Source of the DNA: Apostichopus japonicus
Taxonomy: Eukaryota; Echinodermata; Holothuroidea; Aspidochirotida; Stichopodidae
DNA: 64,000 bases
Assembly (NCBI RefSeq): GCF_037975245.1
Contig: NC_092565.1
Coordinates: 2,739,499 to 2,803,498, forward strand
Direction of reading: 5' to 3'
Shown here: one piece after another, positions 11,207 through 20,904 of the stretch
Layout: each line of letters begins with the position of its first letter
Numbering within the stretch: position 1 is the stretch's first letter
Position numbers and translations under genes: made by a program
The notes under the pieces: generated by a model
Told to the model about the DNA's origin: nothing
The model's database searches: none
What the model saw: only the letters and a program-made list of their open reading frames with translations

Positions 11207-11502
11207 GAGTTGACAAATCAAATGTTACTATGAGGATGGCACCTGGTCTCCACCATATTAGTATGGCTGTAACAATAACAGAATTGACAAATCAAATGTT
11301 ACTATGAGGATGGCACCTGGTCTCCACCATATTAGTATGGCTGTAACAATAACAGAGTAGACAGATCAAAAGTGAATATGAGGATGGCACCTGGTCTCCA
11401 CCATATCATTATGGCTGTAACAGTAACAGAGTTGACAGATCAAATGCTACTATGAGGATGGCACCTGGTCTCCACCATATCATTATGTCATCATTATCGT
11501 TA
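11207..11502. repeat. 74-bp tandem repeat, 4 units
   Basis: Units start at 11207, 11281, 11355 and 11429, exactly 74 bp apart. Each contains a shared core, gaggatggcacctggtctcc. A decayed partial unit follows at about 11540-11580. It lies in the probable 3' UTR. The short open frames across it are by-products of the repeat. Confidence 0.9.
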
Positions 11503-11787
11503 TACATATCATTATTGTTAATGCCATATCATTATGGCATGAACAGTAACAGAGTTCACAGATCTGTCCATACTATGAGCAACACATATAAGATACAAAA
11601 ATAGCTTTTAGCTCTTTCAAAGAATCCATTTAAAACATTGAATTGGCTTGACCAGAAGCAGTCCTTCTTACTTATTATTTTTTGAACATTCACCATGACT
11701 ATCAGAAAATAAATACAGACTTCCCACAAGGAAAAAGAAAATATATATATATATATATATATAAAGAAATATGTAGGTTATTTGACA

Positions 11788-12008
11788 CTACAAGGACCCA
11801 CATTCACAGTCCTTTGTGAGTTCTACGGTAGTTGAGTAAGTGTTGCCATTTTGACATTCCATTTTAACTCTACGAAATCGAGTTCGACTAGGTTCACAAC
11901 GGCCACTGCCACAATTTCCAGAGCAGTCTACAGCAGCGACTTCTTGAATACTTCTACAGCCATCTTCCAAGTGATAATATTTTCTTTTAATGCCTTCACA
12001 TGTTGTTC
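11788..12008 (-). CDS. slit: Slit terminal coding exon: C-terminal cystine knot
   Basis: A 221-bp exon encoding 72 residues and a TAG stop at 11788-11790. It starts after a ttaatttcag acceptor and reads CEGIKRKYYHLEDGCRS, then DCSGNCGSGRCEPSR, MECQNG and DCECGSL. The cysteine pattern matches the CTCK domain that ends Slit proteins. Compared with human SLIT2, the double Cys (QCC) is a single Cys (RCE) and the final CTRC pair is missing. CTCK domains usually mediate dimerisation. Confidence 0.95.
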
Positions 12009-12199
12009 CTGAAATTAAAGGAAAGATGCCAGTTATTAGCTTAGCTAATGAGTAGAAAATGACTCATAGAGAGAGATTAAAACGAGTATCTTCAGTTGAC
12101 ACCTCCTCTGCTTTTCCACTTCTCTCAAATTACTGCAGCCTACATCTGCTGATATTTACTTAAACACATTCAAGCAATGTTTTCCTCTAGGATAAGAAT

Positions 12200-12900
12200 T
12201 TGAATAAGAATGTAAACATTGACTTCTGTTGACCTCAAATGACCTTTGACCTCACAATGTCATAAGGATTGGTGTATGCAACAAAGGGGAATCTACATAC
12301 CAAGTATGAACTGCTACCATGCTGCACTGTTTGAGGTATCATGTTTACAAGGTTTTCACACTTTGACCTCTGGTGACCTAAACTGACCTTTGACCTCTAC
12401 CAATATCTAAATGGTTCTTATACTCACCAATCAGGATATACATGCCAAGTATGAAGTTAAACCAAGATTTATGTTTTGACTTAAAGTGTTTGCAAGGGTT
12501 TCAAACTCTGACGTCAAATGACCTGCATTGACCTCTACCAATTTCACAAGGGTTCTTGTACTCACCAAGCAGCAGCTACATACCAAGTGTCAAGTTTGCC
12601 TGATGCATATTTGACTTATCATACATACAAGGTTTTCTGACTTTGAGCTATTTTGACCTCAATTGAACCTCGAAATCTACCAATTTCAAAATCATTCTTA
12701 TTCTCACCAAGGGGGATCAAAACACCAACTATGAACTTCAAGCAAGATGTATCTTTTGAGTTACCATATTTACAAGGTTTTCGCACTTTGACCTTTACCG
12801 ATACGGTTCTTGTACTCAGCAAGCAGGATCTACATACCAAGTATGAAGTTCAAGCAAGATATAGTTTTTGACTATACCGTGTTTACAAGCAGGTGTTACA
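12200..12900. repeat. About 135-bp repeat array with tgacctttgacct motifs
   Basis: Roughly five diverged units of 120-145 bp lie in the intron before the cystine-knot exon. Each has the order tttgacctc-gacc-tgacctttgacctctacca, then ggttcttgtactcacc, then ccaagtatgaagttcaagc. Related single copies appear at 34985-35110, 38160-38530 and 54260-54500, so this is a dispersed repeat family, here locally tandem. Confidence 0.75.
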
Positions 12901-14311
12901 TACACATGCTATCACCATCTCATAGATTCCTTTTGCCTCTGGCAAGTACTCAAGAACATATTGCCACTTTCTAGACAGTTCTCATTTATAACCAACATGT
13001 AGAATTGTATGAGAGTGATAACTATTTGGTTTTAAGAGAGTTAATTGTTTCAGATGCCCGGTAAGGACGGCTTTATGAAATTCATCGCATGACGTATACA
13101 TGGCAGGTCATTAGAAACAACGCAGAGACTTAACTTCAATATCAGCTACATTTTGTTTCAAAATTATAAACCAAGTCTTTTGCTTAACTAGTTGTTGGAA
13201 ACAAGAAGACACCATTACACCAGCACCTCATAAAACACGGCATATCTCAGGAGGACATGGCCTCAAATAACATGGTAAAACATACCAAAATATTTAAAAG
13301 ACAAATAGTGTTGAATTGTATCTAACAGCTTATTAAGGGAGGTCTGATAATGTAAATGAAAACTTGTTGTACTCACCAAATCTACTCTGAATTCACATGA
13401 AACAATCAGCAATTATTAAATCTAAAAGCAATTAATAAAACAATTGACAATCAAAGACAATGAAGACAGAAGAAGAGCCATGCATGCAATCCATCCAGTT
13501 AGCTGAGGGAACAGGGCAAACCTTCTTTATCCTTCACATTCACCTACGCTTTCTCTAAGCTATATCACAGTAGAAAGAGTGCAGTGGTTGCATAGAGACA
13601 AATAAGTGAAGGAGCTATTCATATATTTAGGTGTAAAAGCAGCACTATTCCAGAGGTGATGCATAGTGTAATCTTATCAAAGTATTGTATCTTCTGACAA
13701 TAAATTTTCATTAACAATTTAGTAAGAAACAATACTCTAGACTGCAACTTAAAAGGAAGATCAAGGTGATTCTATAAAATTGGCATTTGTTTTTCACAAC
13801 ATATATGAAATTGGTATCTAAGAAGTTTGGCGAGAACAGTTAATTATACATCAAACTAAGACAGGTTTACCATATCATATCAAATCATTACGAAAATATT
13901 TTTTGGGATGTTGACAGATATTTGCAACTATTTAATTGAAACTGGTCACTCGATACAAGTGCTAGGAAAATCTACAAATTTTGACAAAAGCAATACACGA
14001 AGCCTTCTAAAACGGACCCAGAATCTTGTGTTCTTTCTATGCGCAATAATGGTATTAGGTCTTCGTATGCATTTGCTGTTCCTGTCAACAGCTATTGTTC
14101 ATGTACCTCTGGAATAACTATCAGAGCTCACGCTGAAACAATTTTAACTACAAATTCTACTGCCGACACATTTAGAAAACAGCACTTTAGAAAAGACCAC
14201 ACCAAGAGCAAAAGCTTGCTACTACTAGTATTAAGGCAACATTCCAAGCTATCAATGTAGTCTAAGTAGAAGCTAAAGCAGAGGTTGAACAAGTAAGACT
14301 AGGCAGAAGAC

Positions 14312-14352
14312 AGGTAAGGAGGGAGGGAGGGAGGGATGGAGGGAGGAGGAAC
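14312..14352 (+). repeat. GGGA/GGAGG tandem run (G-quadruplex-capable)
   Basis: A plus-strand run of at least five GGG tracts separated by single A residues, in the intron just past the EGF7 exon. The Slit transcript is C-rich here, so any quadruplex would form on the template DNA strand. Confidence 0.6.
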
Positions 14353-14439
14353 ATGCAGCAGTAGCAGCCAGTCGTAGGAGACTTGCATGCGTAGCTCACC
14401 CTCTGTCGCCATTGGTAGAGACTTCTAAATTTGTCTTAC

Positions 14440-14649
14440 GTTGTTCACACCGTTCTCCCATCCAACCGTCTGGACAGTCACAGGAATAGGTGAAGTCATT
14501 GACGTGCCGACATGTGCCCCTCTGGCAGTCGTGGTCGATGCAAGGATTTGGTACCTCCAGCACAGCGCATCCCTCCATCACTCCATGCCTGGACACGGCC
14601 TGGGATGGAGTGATGTGAACTCCGTCGATGCTAACCTCTTTCATGCAAC
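14440..14649 (-). CDS. slit: Slit exon: end of laminin G and EGF7
   Basis: A 210-bp exon. It completes LamG (CMKEVSIDGVHITPSQAV to GCAVLEV) and encodes one EGF module, NPCIDHDCQRGTCRHVNDF to GERCEQ. Acceptor atttaag. I chose the gtaaga donor just after position 14440 because it gives the phase (one base carried) needed by the cystine-knot exon. A second possible donor, gtgagc just after 14400, would shift the frame into an early stop at the next exon. Only this one EGF lies between LamG and the cystine knot; vertebrate Slits have three. Confidence 0.9.
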
Positions 14650-14981
14650 CTTAAATGATAAAAGAAAATTATTTCAAATATTTGGCAATGTGGTAGGATC
14701 ATTTTAATGAGAGAAGAACAGATGAAGACTGATCAGGGACAAGAAAACTAGATACATGGACAGGAGGACAGGACCAACACTGATGATAGAAGGATGAAGA
14801 GACACGAGGACAAAATACAGATGAGGAAAAGATGAAGAGACATAAGGACATAACAAATAAGGATCAAGACATGATTCGAGATGACAAAAGATAAATAGAT
14901 TTGAGAATGGATGGAGAGGAGAGGACAGGAAACAATGTGAACATTCAGACATTAGACAAATCCATGTAATCCACTGCTTAC
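14650..14981. other. Intron within laminin G
   Basis: Purine-rich on the plus strand, with degenerate repeats of the type gaggacaggac and gatgaagagacac. The open frame of the upstream exon runs on into it by chance but the gtaagc donor ends the exon at 14982. Confidence 0.7.
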
Positions 14982-15694
14982 CCATGAAGCTTGTCTCATT
15001 CCTAAGGTGCCAATTCTTGACAGCCTTCTCGTTATCTGCAGGTAAGCCACCAACATATAGGGGAGCATCCAGGGACAACCTCTCCCGCTCGCCTTTATTT
15101 GTTATTGTGTTCCAGGGTCCTGTGTCCACCTTCATAGAAACATTCCTCATGGCCACCACTAACTGGAGAGTATGGAACTCTCCATCGTTTAACTTCTGCT
15201 GGCTGTGCATGGTGACGGCTGGGAAGTTACCGACGTCGTAACTGACTCTGACACGGCCACGGAACAATTCAACCGCAAAGTGTTCTTCGTCCCCGAGATA
15301 CAACAGAACTCCATTCTCCTGCTCTGTTGCGAATGATACGGCAAAGTTGACCATGGAGCTGGTGTCGGGACCGTTGGCGACCAATAGAGATCTACGATGT
15401 GAGAAGGTCATGCTTACGACGGTTTGGCATTTGTCTCCGATGTAGCCAGGTCTACACAGACATTGACTCGTGTTGGTGTCACATTTGCCGGCATTCTGAC
15501 AATCGCAGGGGGAGATTGAAAACAAGAGATCACCCATGGGATGACAGAATTCATTCATGAACTCAGAAGGACACCTACAGACAAACTGTGTCCTCTCTTG
15601 AATGCACTCTCCTCCATTCGCACACTCTCTGGTCCTACAATCTTCATAGCTCTCCGTACAGTTGGTGCCTCGGAATCCTGGGGGGCATTCACAT
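14982..15694 (-). CDS. slit: Slit exon: end of EGF4, EGF5, EGF6 and most of laminin G
   Basis: A 713-bp exon, by far the largest of the set. In order it encodes the end of EGF4 (CECPPGFRGTNC), EGF5 (EDCRTRECANGGEC to FC), the EGF5-EGF6 linker with EGF6 (SPCDCQNAGKC to GDKCQTVV), and laminin G up to ETSFMG. LamG landmarks include NGVLLYLGDEEHFAVELFRG, RVRVSYDVG, LNDGEFH and PLYVGGLP. Acceptor tgcaatag, donor gtaagc. In vertebrates this segment is split over several exons. EGF5 lacks the usual G-Y-G before its last Cys, and EGF6 has only one residue between its first two cysteines. The linker lacks the vertebrate cleavage arginine. Confidence 0.96.
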
Positions 15695-16277
15695 CTATTG
15701 CAGAGAAAAATAAATACTAATGATGTGATTAAAACTGTCTTGCCATAGCACCTATATAACTGTAAACCAACAAAATGCCATCATTTCCTGAAACAAAGAC
15801 TTTACCGTAACAATGAACCGTCTGTGGGTGTGCTGGTATTAGAATATAAACATAGTGCCTATCACCTGCTATCGATTATATTCATAAATGGACTGTTTCA
15901 TTGAGGCAAGGTCTATAGCAGAACTGAACAGGAAGAAGCTTTCAGCGATGAAGCCTGGAGACTTGGGAGGAGCGGGGGCAGAGGCACGGATGGGGGGGGG
16001 GTTGCCAAGGAGCTTCAATCAACATATGAGCCTGATTTTAACTGCAAAGTACCAGTCTATCAACGGGATGATTAAACTAACAAAGCTCTTTATGTATTAG
16101 AGACATTCCACATATTTTATTACCATAACAACAGTCATAGTTGTAGGTGGTTCGACACCATTTGCAAAGATAAAAGATGTAATGACAGTTTTGATTGTGT
16201 TTCTAATGAATTAACTAATTATAAATAAATTAACTAATTACCTAATTAATTAAGTTAATTAATAAAGATGCACCCAC
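15695..16277. other. Intron within EGF4
   Basis: It contains a G-run at 15991-16000 and a ttaattaa-rich stretch at 16205-16262. No other feature seen. Confidence 0.6.
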
Positions 16278-16371
16278 CTGTAATGGTCCCCCAGGTCAAA
16301 GCAGACTCCACCATTTTGACAAGGGTTTATGGTTGTCTCGCACAAGTCAATATCAATCTCACAGTTATCTC
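16278..16371 (-). CDS. slit: Slit exon: end of EGF3 and first part of EGF4
   Basis: A 94-bp exon encoding DNCEIDIDLCETTINPCQNG and then GVCFDLGDHYR. It closes EGF3 and opens EGF4. Acceptor cgatag, donor gtgggt. The phase fits both neighbours (two bases in, two out). Confidence 0.93.
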
Positions 16372-17270
16372 CTATCGATAAAAAAACAAAAGAATACAAG
16401 AACAATTAAATATCAAATATTAATACAAAAGATGGTCAAAACACTGAAGCACAGAATACGGAGACGTCAGATGCAGTGATATAATGTACAACTTGGGATT
16501 AACTATTAAATAATACAGTAGCTAAGTTTAAGCGTTTTCTTTTTCACATGGAACAACTGACCATATTTTAATAGTTGATGTAAAGACACACAAGAGGAGA
16601 GTTATTTGACATACATGTGGCAAACCAGTAGTTAGTTATCATAAGATGACTTGTATGAAACTGATACTAACAGACACATCAAGACACAGAAGATTCTGTG
16701 ATATTACTGTAGAGTAGTTTTTGCTTACCTTTGTAACCTAGCTGGCAGGTGCATGTGAGAGAGTTGATTCCATCCACACAAGACCCTCCATTCATACATT
16801 GGTGGAATGCACAGTCATCTGTGTTGGTTTGGCAAACCTCTCCTTCGTAACCGATCATGCATTCACACCTAGACATGGACATTGTAATATGTTAGTTGAC
16901 GATAACTAATTAGTGATAACAAACATTTCACAACCCAACCAAGTGGTTTCAATACACACAACGTTCTTGGTGTATTGCAACTGGGTTCTACAATAACTAC
17001 TGAAATACTATTAACATGCTTAACTATTACAGAATGATGAAGACAAATCAGTCTCTACAAATAATCTCAGCTCTCAGCCTTGACATGAGTTGTTTTGCCC
17101 CGCTGTTTCAATGTTTCGCTGTTTCAACTAAAACATAATAGCAGGCTTTGTTTATGGCAATGTCTTGTCTTCACTTTGTATGGTATTTGAGTGTCTTCTG
17201 TGTATGTGTGCATATGTGTCTGTGTGTGTATGCTATGGGGGGTGGGGGTGGGGGGTTAAGGAACACTTAC
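16372..17270. other. Introns around the EGF2/EGF3 exon
   Basis: Two introns flank the exon at 16729-16868. The only notable feature is the G-rich, TG-rich stretch at 17196-17256 next to the upstream donor. Confidence 0.6.
16729..16868 (-). CDS. slit: Slit exon: end of EGF2 and most of EGF3
   Basis: A 140-bp exon. It finishes EGF2 (CECMIGYEGEVCQTNT) and encodes EGF3 from DDCAFHQCMNGGSCVDGIN to CTCQLGYKG. The cysteine pattern and the CVDGIN motif match human EGF3 (STCVDGINNYTC). Acceptor tgtctag, donor gtaagc. Confidence 0.95.
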
Positions 17271-17484
17271 CTGAATGAACCGTGCAGATCCACACAAGAT
17301 CCTCCATTCATGCAAGGCCAGTCTTCACACTCATTGACCTCTGCTTCACAGTTACGACCTTTGAACCCAGGAGGACATGTGCAGATATACTGCTCCACGG
17401 GATCTACTCTGCACTCAGCGTTGTTCATACACGGCTCTGAGATGCAAGGATCACACTTAGCCATCATCATTATATCTGGTTCCT
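17271..17484 (-). CDS. slit: Slit exon: EGF1 and first half of EGF2
   Basis: A 214-bp exon. It encodes a short linker with three Met residues, then EGF1 from AKCDPCISEPCMNNAECRVD to NCEAEV, and EGF2 as far as CVDLHGSFR. EGF1 closely follows human [20 protein letters not shown]. Acceptor tttacag, donor gtaagt. The intron just past the donor has a G-rich run on the plus strand (17236-17256), so the transcript is C-rich there. Confidence 0.96.
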
Positions 17485-17740
17485 CTGTAAAAAGGAAAAA
17501 TCATAAAAAAGTGTCTGACTTTATCAGCTTCTCTTAAAGTTTGAAATGTTGGACAGCTTAGTGAGTAATTCAAAGTCAACTTTATTGCTTTCAAGTTTAC
17601 TTGAATGTTTTCATCATTTTTCTCTCAATGACTGGAAACAATGAGATGGGTAAGGGCATCCAGAACCAGTGCAAATAACCCTCAAGTATCACCAGACAGG
17701 GTACAGATACAGACAGAGAACAGATAATAGAGATACTTAC

Positions 17741-17904
17741 CGGTACATACAAACTTGCGTGTAGGGGCAGTTAGAAGCAGTTTTCCAGCGAGCACATCGG
17801 GTTTCGCACAAGAAGCAATGCCTGGTTCCTTGAATCCATCTTTCACCCATTCTGAAAGCCACTCCATCTGACAATCACAATGTAAAGGGTTCAGCCCCAG
17901 AGCT
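17741..17904 (-). CDS. slit: Slit exon: D4 LRRCT cap
   Basis: A 164-bp exon starting [20 protein letters not shown], then [12 protein letters not shown] and FVCT. It is very close to human SLIT2 (NPLYCDCNMQWLSDWVK, KEPGIARCAGP, KLLLTTPSKKFTC). Acceptor ctgtag, donor gtaagt. It ends the LRR half of the protein. Confidence 0.97.
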
Positions 17905-19291
17905 CTACAGAAAAGGAAAGAGATGAAACTCAATGAACATTGAAAATTACAGACAGGGTCAAGTATCAAAGAGATTGCTGCCGATTGAATCAAATGTACA
18001 ATTGGATGATCTAATACATGAATAGAATGTACACAGTGACTTGTTGAAAACTGTCTGCATACAGAACATTTATGACAGTTAATACAAAGAACCCAGCCAA
18101 ATAACAAGCTGCCCCCCCCCACCCCTCCAACCTACCAAACCTTGCCGCTTTGCAATTACATGCCATAAAATGTCATGTAACATTTAGTTTGTTACTTCCA
18201 ACCAGATAATAATAATGAATAATTAATGAACGATTACTAAACGATTAATAATAATAATCATTTATAATCCTGCACCAACATGTTTTGACACATATGTTGC
18301 TTCATGGTACAATACCCATTCAACTTTTCACCAAGCCCTCTTGGTATATACGATAACCTGAATAACAGAAAGCAAGAGCATGAAATTTCCCCCAATTATG
18401 AAGATTCCTTGCAAAACCATCGGGACTACAAGCGAGATTGATCTGAAAGATCAGGAGAATGGGAATAAACTTAAAAGTAAATTAAAGGAGTAGAAATGTA
18501 AATCTGTGTATACTACGTGGTACTTACATGTGCGTGAGTGAATCCATATCAGTAAATGAACCCTGGGGAATTGTTGAGATGTTGTTGTCGTACAGGGAGC
18601 TTGATGTAAAAGAGAGTAGAAAAAGAGAATTTATTTTAATGTTTACAGTCAATCATGAGCTGTAAAGTAATACCTCCAACCAGATTTAAAATATACTTCT
18701 GCAGATATTTATTAAAATCAGTTCACAGATGTCTTAGTACAGCAGTCAAACCTTTCCAATTAGTGACTAATGACACACTCCTCACACCCAGGTCTACAAG
18801 AAATTGTTAATACTGGGCAGATAACTCTGCAATATGTAATACATCAAGCAAAAGGTTTACTATAAGGGAAATTGTCAAAATTATCTTAAATCTTGAAAGT
18901 TCCCTTCCCTAACCGTGTTTTTCGTTAGGTTTCATTTGAAATCTTGACCCATCTTATAGCTCTTCACATTATACACAGTTAATGAAACTACTGAAATATT
19001 CCCAAGCTTCTGAAGAGATGTATAAGAAATATAACAGATAGACTTTTATGTTCTAATAAAAGAAGAGAGTTTAATGGAATGCCAAAAACTGAAAAGGTAT
19101 CAAATTTCTTTCTTCTTCTTCCTGGTAAAGGTCTTGAAATATACTTTCCTTCGCTAAGTTTAAAGTAGTACAGACAATAGTAAATGATAAAGAGTGTCTG
19201 ACCTAGTCCACTGACAATAACTACACCACTGAGATATTAACATGATCCTATTAACCTCTGTGTCCTGTCATCTGATAATGGAGGTACTTAC
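17905..19291. other. Introns around D4 LRR4
   Basis: Two introns flank the exon at 18528-18599. They have a C-run at 18112-18120 and simple taat-rich sequence at 18208-18255. Nothing else recognised. Confidence 0.6.
18528..18599 (-). CDS. slit: Slit exon: D4 LRR4
   Basis: A 72-bp exon encoding SLYDNNISTIPQGSFTDMDS followed by LTHI after splicing. Acceptor catcaag (weak tract), donor gtaagt. It matches SLHGNDISVVPEGAFNDLS of human SLIT2. Confidence 0.94.
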
Positions 19292-19363
19292 AGAATTCTG
19301 AGCTGGTGCAACCCTGTGAAGGTACCCGGAGGAATACAGCCAATCTGGTTGACGTTTAAGAGT
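19292..19363 (-). CDS. slit: Slit exon: D4 LRR3
   Basis: A 72-bp exon encoding LLNVNQIGCIPPGTFTGLHQ followed by LRIL. It matches ILSYNRLRCIPPRTFDGLK of human SLIT2. The donor is gtaagt. The acceptor, tcaacag, lies inside the first unit of a 29-30-bp minisatellite that continues upstream to about 19567, so near-identical acceptor-like sequences recur every 28-30 bp before this exon. Confidence 0.94.
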
Positions 19364-19567
19364 CTGTTGATTTAATATAGCAAACATATAGACTGTTGAA
19401 TTAAACATAGCAAACATATAGTCCGTTGATGAATACAGCAAATATATAGTCTGTTGATTCAAACAAAGCAGACATATAGTCTGTTGATTAAAACATAGCA
19501 AACATATAGTCTGTTGATTTAATAAAGAAAACAAATAGTCTGTTGATGTAAACATAGCAAATATATA
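19362..19567. repeat. 29-30-bp minisatellite abutting the D4 LRR3 acceptor
   Basis: Seven units start near 19362, 19391, 19421, 19449, 19479, 19509 and 19538. The plus-strand unit is gtctgttgatttaaacatag followed by caaacatata. On the minus (transcribed) strand each unit ends in tcaacag, and the copy nearest the exon supplies the acceptor of the exon at 19292-19363. Confidence 0.9.
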
Positions 19568-20119
19568 CTATTACATTCTTTTAAACATGGAGTTTTGCTC
19601 ATGGGAATCAAACAGCACGCTAAAAACATTTCCAGTCCTAACAGCTTTATCCAACTATAGTTAAATACTTTCATTAGCTTGATAAGTACCATTAAATTTT
19701 ATCCAAACCTTAGACTGGATGTTACACAAACTAATATATATTGCAAAATATATCAAACAGTCTTGAAAACTCCCCAAAAGCCAAAAAAAAAGAAAACCTG
19801 GATAAAAGATATTTTAGTTCATTTCTGACACAAAAAATCAATAAAATTTTGATTATCATCATACTATAATGGAGTAAGGTTCAGTCATATTTCCACTTCT
19901 GTCTTTGGTAATAAATGATATCTGTATAATCCAGCACACATTTCAATAACTCATTACAGTGTAGCAAAGTGCAAGCAAGAAGGAAACATTTTCATAAAAA
20001 GACATAACCAGTGAATAATGGTGGGATATTTCTTGCTACTGGGTACATATATATAGTATGGATGTTGACACTGGGTTTATTCCAACTTTAAAACCTTTAA
20101 AACCTGCTTAAATACTTAC
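19568..20119. other. Rest of intron between D4 LRR2 and LRR3
   Basis: AT-rich sequence upstream of the minisatellite. Nothing recognised. Confidence 0.5.
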
Positions 20120-20191
20120 AAGGTGGACAAGCTAGACATGTTTGCAAATGCATTCTCGGGCAAAATGGAAATTCTATTTCTGCTCAAATCC
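20120..20191 (-). CDS. slit: Slit exon: D4 LRR2
   Basis: A 72-bp exon encoding DLSRNRISILPENAFANMSS followed by LSTL. Acceptor ttttcag, donor gtaagt. It matches DLSNNRISTLSNQSFSNMT of human SLIT2. Confidence 0.95.
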
Positions 20192-20904
20192 CTGAAAAAG
20201 AAAAAGGAGTGGTCACAGTTCTAACAATATTGTTTCAAAATTTTAAAAAGATTCACAGGGGCAACAAAAACAGCTTCATAGATAAGCTCTATTTTGAGAC
20301 TGAAATTTGTATTAAACAAGCAAATAGTGTGTGGGTGTGTATATCAATTGTGGTTTTATTTCTATGAATTCTTGCACAGCTGTTTTAATTTGGAGGAACC
20401 GTTTTGGTCTTTGGGTTAACACTGACAAACAATTAAGTTAGTGATGCAAAGAATGTGTCTATTCAATGGTGTCTGTGTGGGTTACAGCCTTGGTAATTAC
20501 TTCTTTTATGCTGTAAATTAAATTTGGTGTTATATACAGTTTAAAGGTTGAATCAATCCCAGGCACTGGGTAGTCCGTCACATGGTCGCCTGCCCTCATA
20601 TTCAGAATTGGCACCACCAATTATTTGAGGTGAGACCGGGGTCGTTGGACTGTATTACAACAATAACACCTCTAAAACATTTCTCTACACCCCTGGTATT
20701 TAAAATATGGGTCAAGACCAGCTGTGGTTCATCAAGAAACTTTTGGAGCATCTCCAAAACAATCAGAAGAAAAAGAAATCGCAGATATTTGTAGCAATCA
20801 AGTGGATGACATATAAACATTATTTACTTACAAATTTACAACAAAAATACAAAAATATAACACCCATATTGCAACAAAGGGCTCTTAACCAGATAAAAAC
20901 AATC

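Larger units (their letters stand above)
9650..11787 (-). other. slit: Probable 3' UTR of the Slit gene
   Basis: Non-coding, AT-rich sequence downstream of the stop. The first AATAAA on the minus strand is about 2.1 kb past the stop, at 9658-9663. An ATTAAA occurs earlier at 10517-10522. It contains an AT dinucleotide run at 11736-11763 and a 74-bp tandem repeat at 11207-11502. The true cleavage site cannot be determined from sequence alone. Confidence 0.4.
12009..14439. other. Intron between EGF7 and cystine-knot exons
   Basis: It holds the 135-bp repeat array (12200-12900) and the GGGA run (14312-14352). I looked here for further EGF exons, as vertebrate Slits have two more EGF modules at this point, and found no cysteine-patterned open segment with splice sites on the minus strand. 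Confidence 0.7.

Noticed and set aside
14400-14439. Extension of the EGF7 exon to the gtgagc donor at 14400
   Set aside because: It leaves a two-base overhang that makes the cystine-knot exon read a stop after three codons. The gtaaga donor at 14440 restores the proper phase.
14704-15558. A single 284-codon gene with EGF and LamG sequence
   Set aside because: Only 14982-15694 is exon. The frame continues past the gtaagc donor into intron by chance, and the true exon also extends upstream of the apparent Met.
17148-17537. A plus-strand 129-codon frame
   Set aside because: It is the antisense shadow of the EGF1/2 exon plus a G-rich intron stretch.
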